From NCBI GenBank assembly GCA_947458895.1, contig CANHBY010000099.1, positions 1 to 6,035 on the forward strand: a stretch of DNA of 6,035 nucleotides. Reading direction: 5' to 3'. Position numbers and translations under genes: made by a program. This DNA is from Burkholderiales bacterium. Its GTDB lineage: Bacteria; Pseudomonadota; Gammaproteobacteria; Burkholderiales; Burkholderiaceae_C. The first letter of the stretch is position 1, and each line of letters starts with the position of its first letter. Below, one piece after another: positions 6,017-6,035 of this stretch. Under the pieces are notes generated by a model that saw only the letters and a program-made list of their open reading frames with translations, did no database searches and had not been told where the DNA came from.

Positions 6017-6035
6017 ATGGAAATTGCCTTCATCC
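6017..6035 (+). CDS. Start of a probable SPFH/stomatin-like (QmcA-type) protein, 5' end only
   Basis: Only six codons are visible (MEIAFI), followed by one base. A Shine-Dalgarno GGAG precedes the ATG. Short nfeD genes are very often followed by an SPFH/band-7 gene, and betaproteobacterial members of that family commonly begin with a short Met-Glu-hydrophobic N-terminal anchor. The identity therefore rests on gene order and a very short N-terminus, not on domain evidence. Confidence 0.6.

Overview
The window looks like ordinary chromosomal DNA from a moderately GC-rich betaproteobacterium, probably order Burkholderiales and plausibly Comamonadaceae. The evidence is recalled protein similarity (FabI, PSRP, the decarboxylase, NfeD) and the divergent ppsA/PSRP arrangement typical of that group. 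No database search was possible, so the taxonomy is inference. There are no tRNA or rRNA genes, insertion sequences, phage genes or CRISPR repeats.

Layout from left to right. (1) The first 299 codons of phosphoenolpyruvate synthase (ppsA) lie on the minus strand and run off the left edge. (2) A short divergent promoter region follows, then on the plus strand the PEP synthase regulatory protein (PSRP, ppsR), the kinase/pyrophosphorylase that switches PpsA off and on. (3) After a 170-bp gap with small inverted repeats comes fabI, the NADH-dependent enoyl-ACP reductase of fatty acid synthesis. (4) fabI converges on a 753-aa PLP-dependent Orn/Lys/Arg decarboxylase on the minus strand; the 82-bp gap between them holds two strong GC-rich hairpins. 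(5) A 224-bp divergent region, which includes a perfect 10-bp inverted repeat with 48-bp spacing, separates the decarboxylase from a small NfeD-family membrane protein on the plus strand. (6) A 110-bp gap leads to the first six codons of a gene that is probably the SPFH/stomatin-like partner of NfeD, cut by the right edge.

Functionally, ppsA and ppsR form one unit: gluconeogenic pyruvate-to-PEP conversion and its reversible inactivation. nfeD and the next gene probably form a second unit, a membrane microdomain protein pair. fabI and the decarboxylase are independent metabolic genes. I see no previously undescribed system. The points worth a second look are non-coding: the long-spaced inverted repeat upstream of the decarboxylase and nfeD, the hairpin pair between the convergent genes, and small dyads near other gene starts. 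Several long overlapping ORFs on the opposite strand are best explained as codon-bias shadows.
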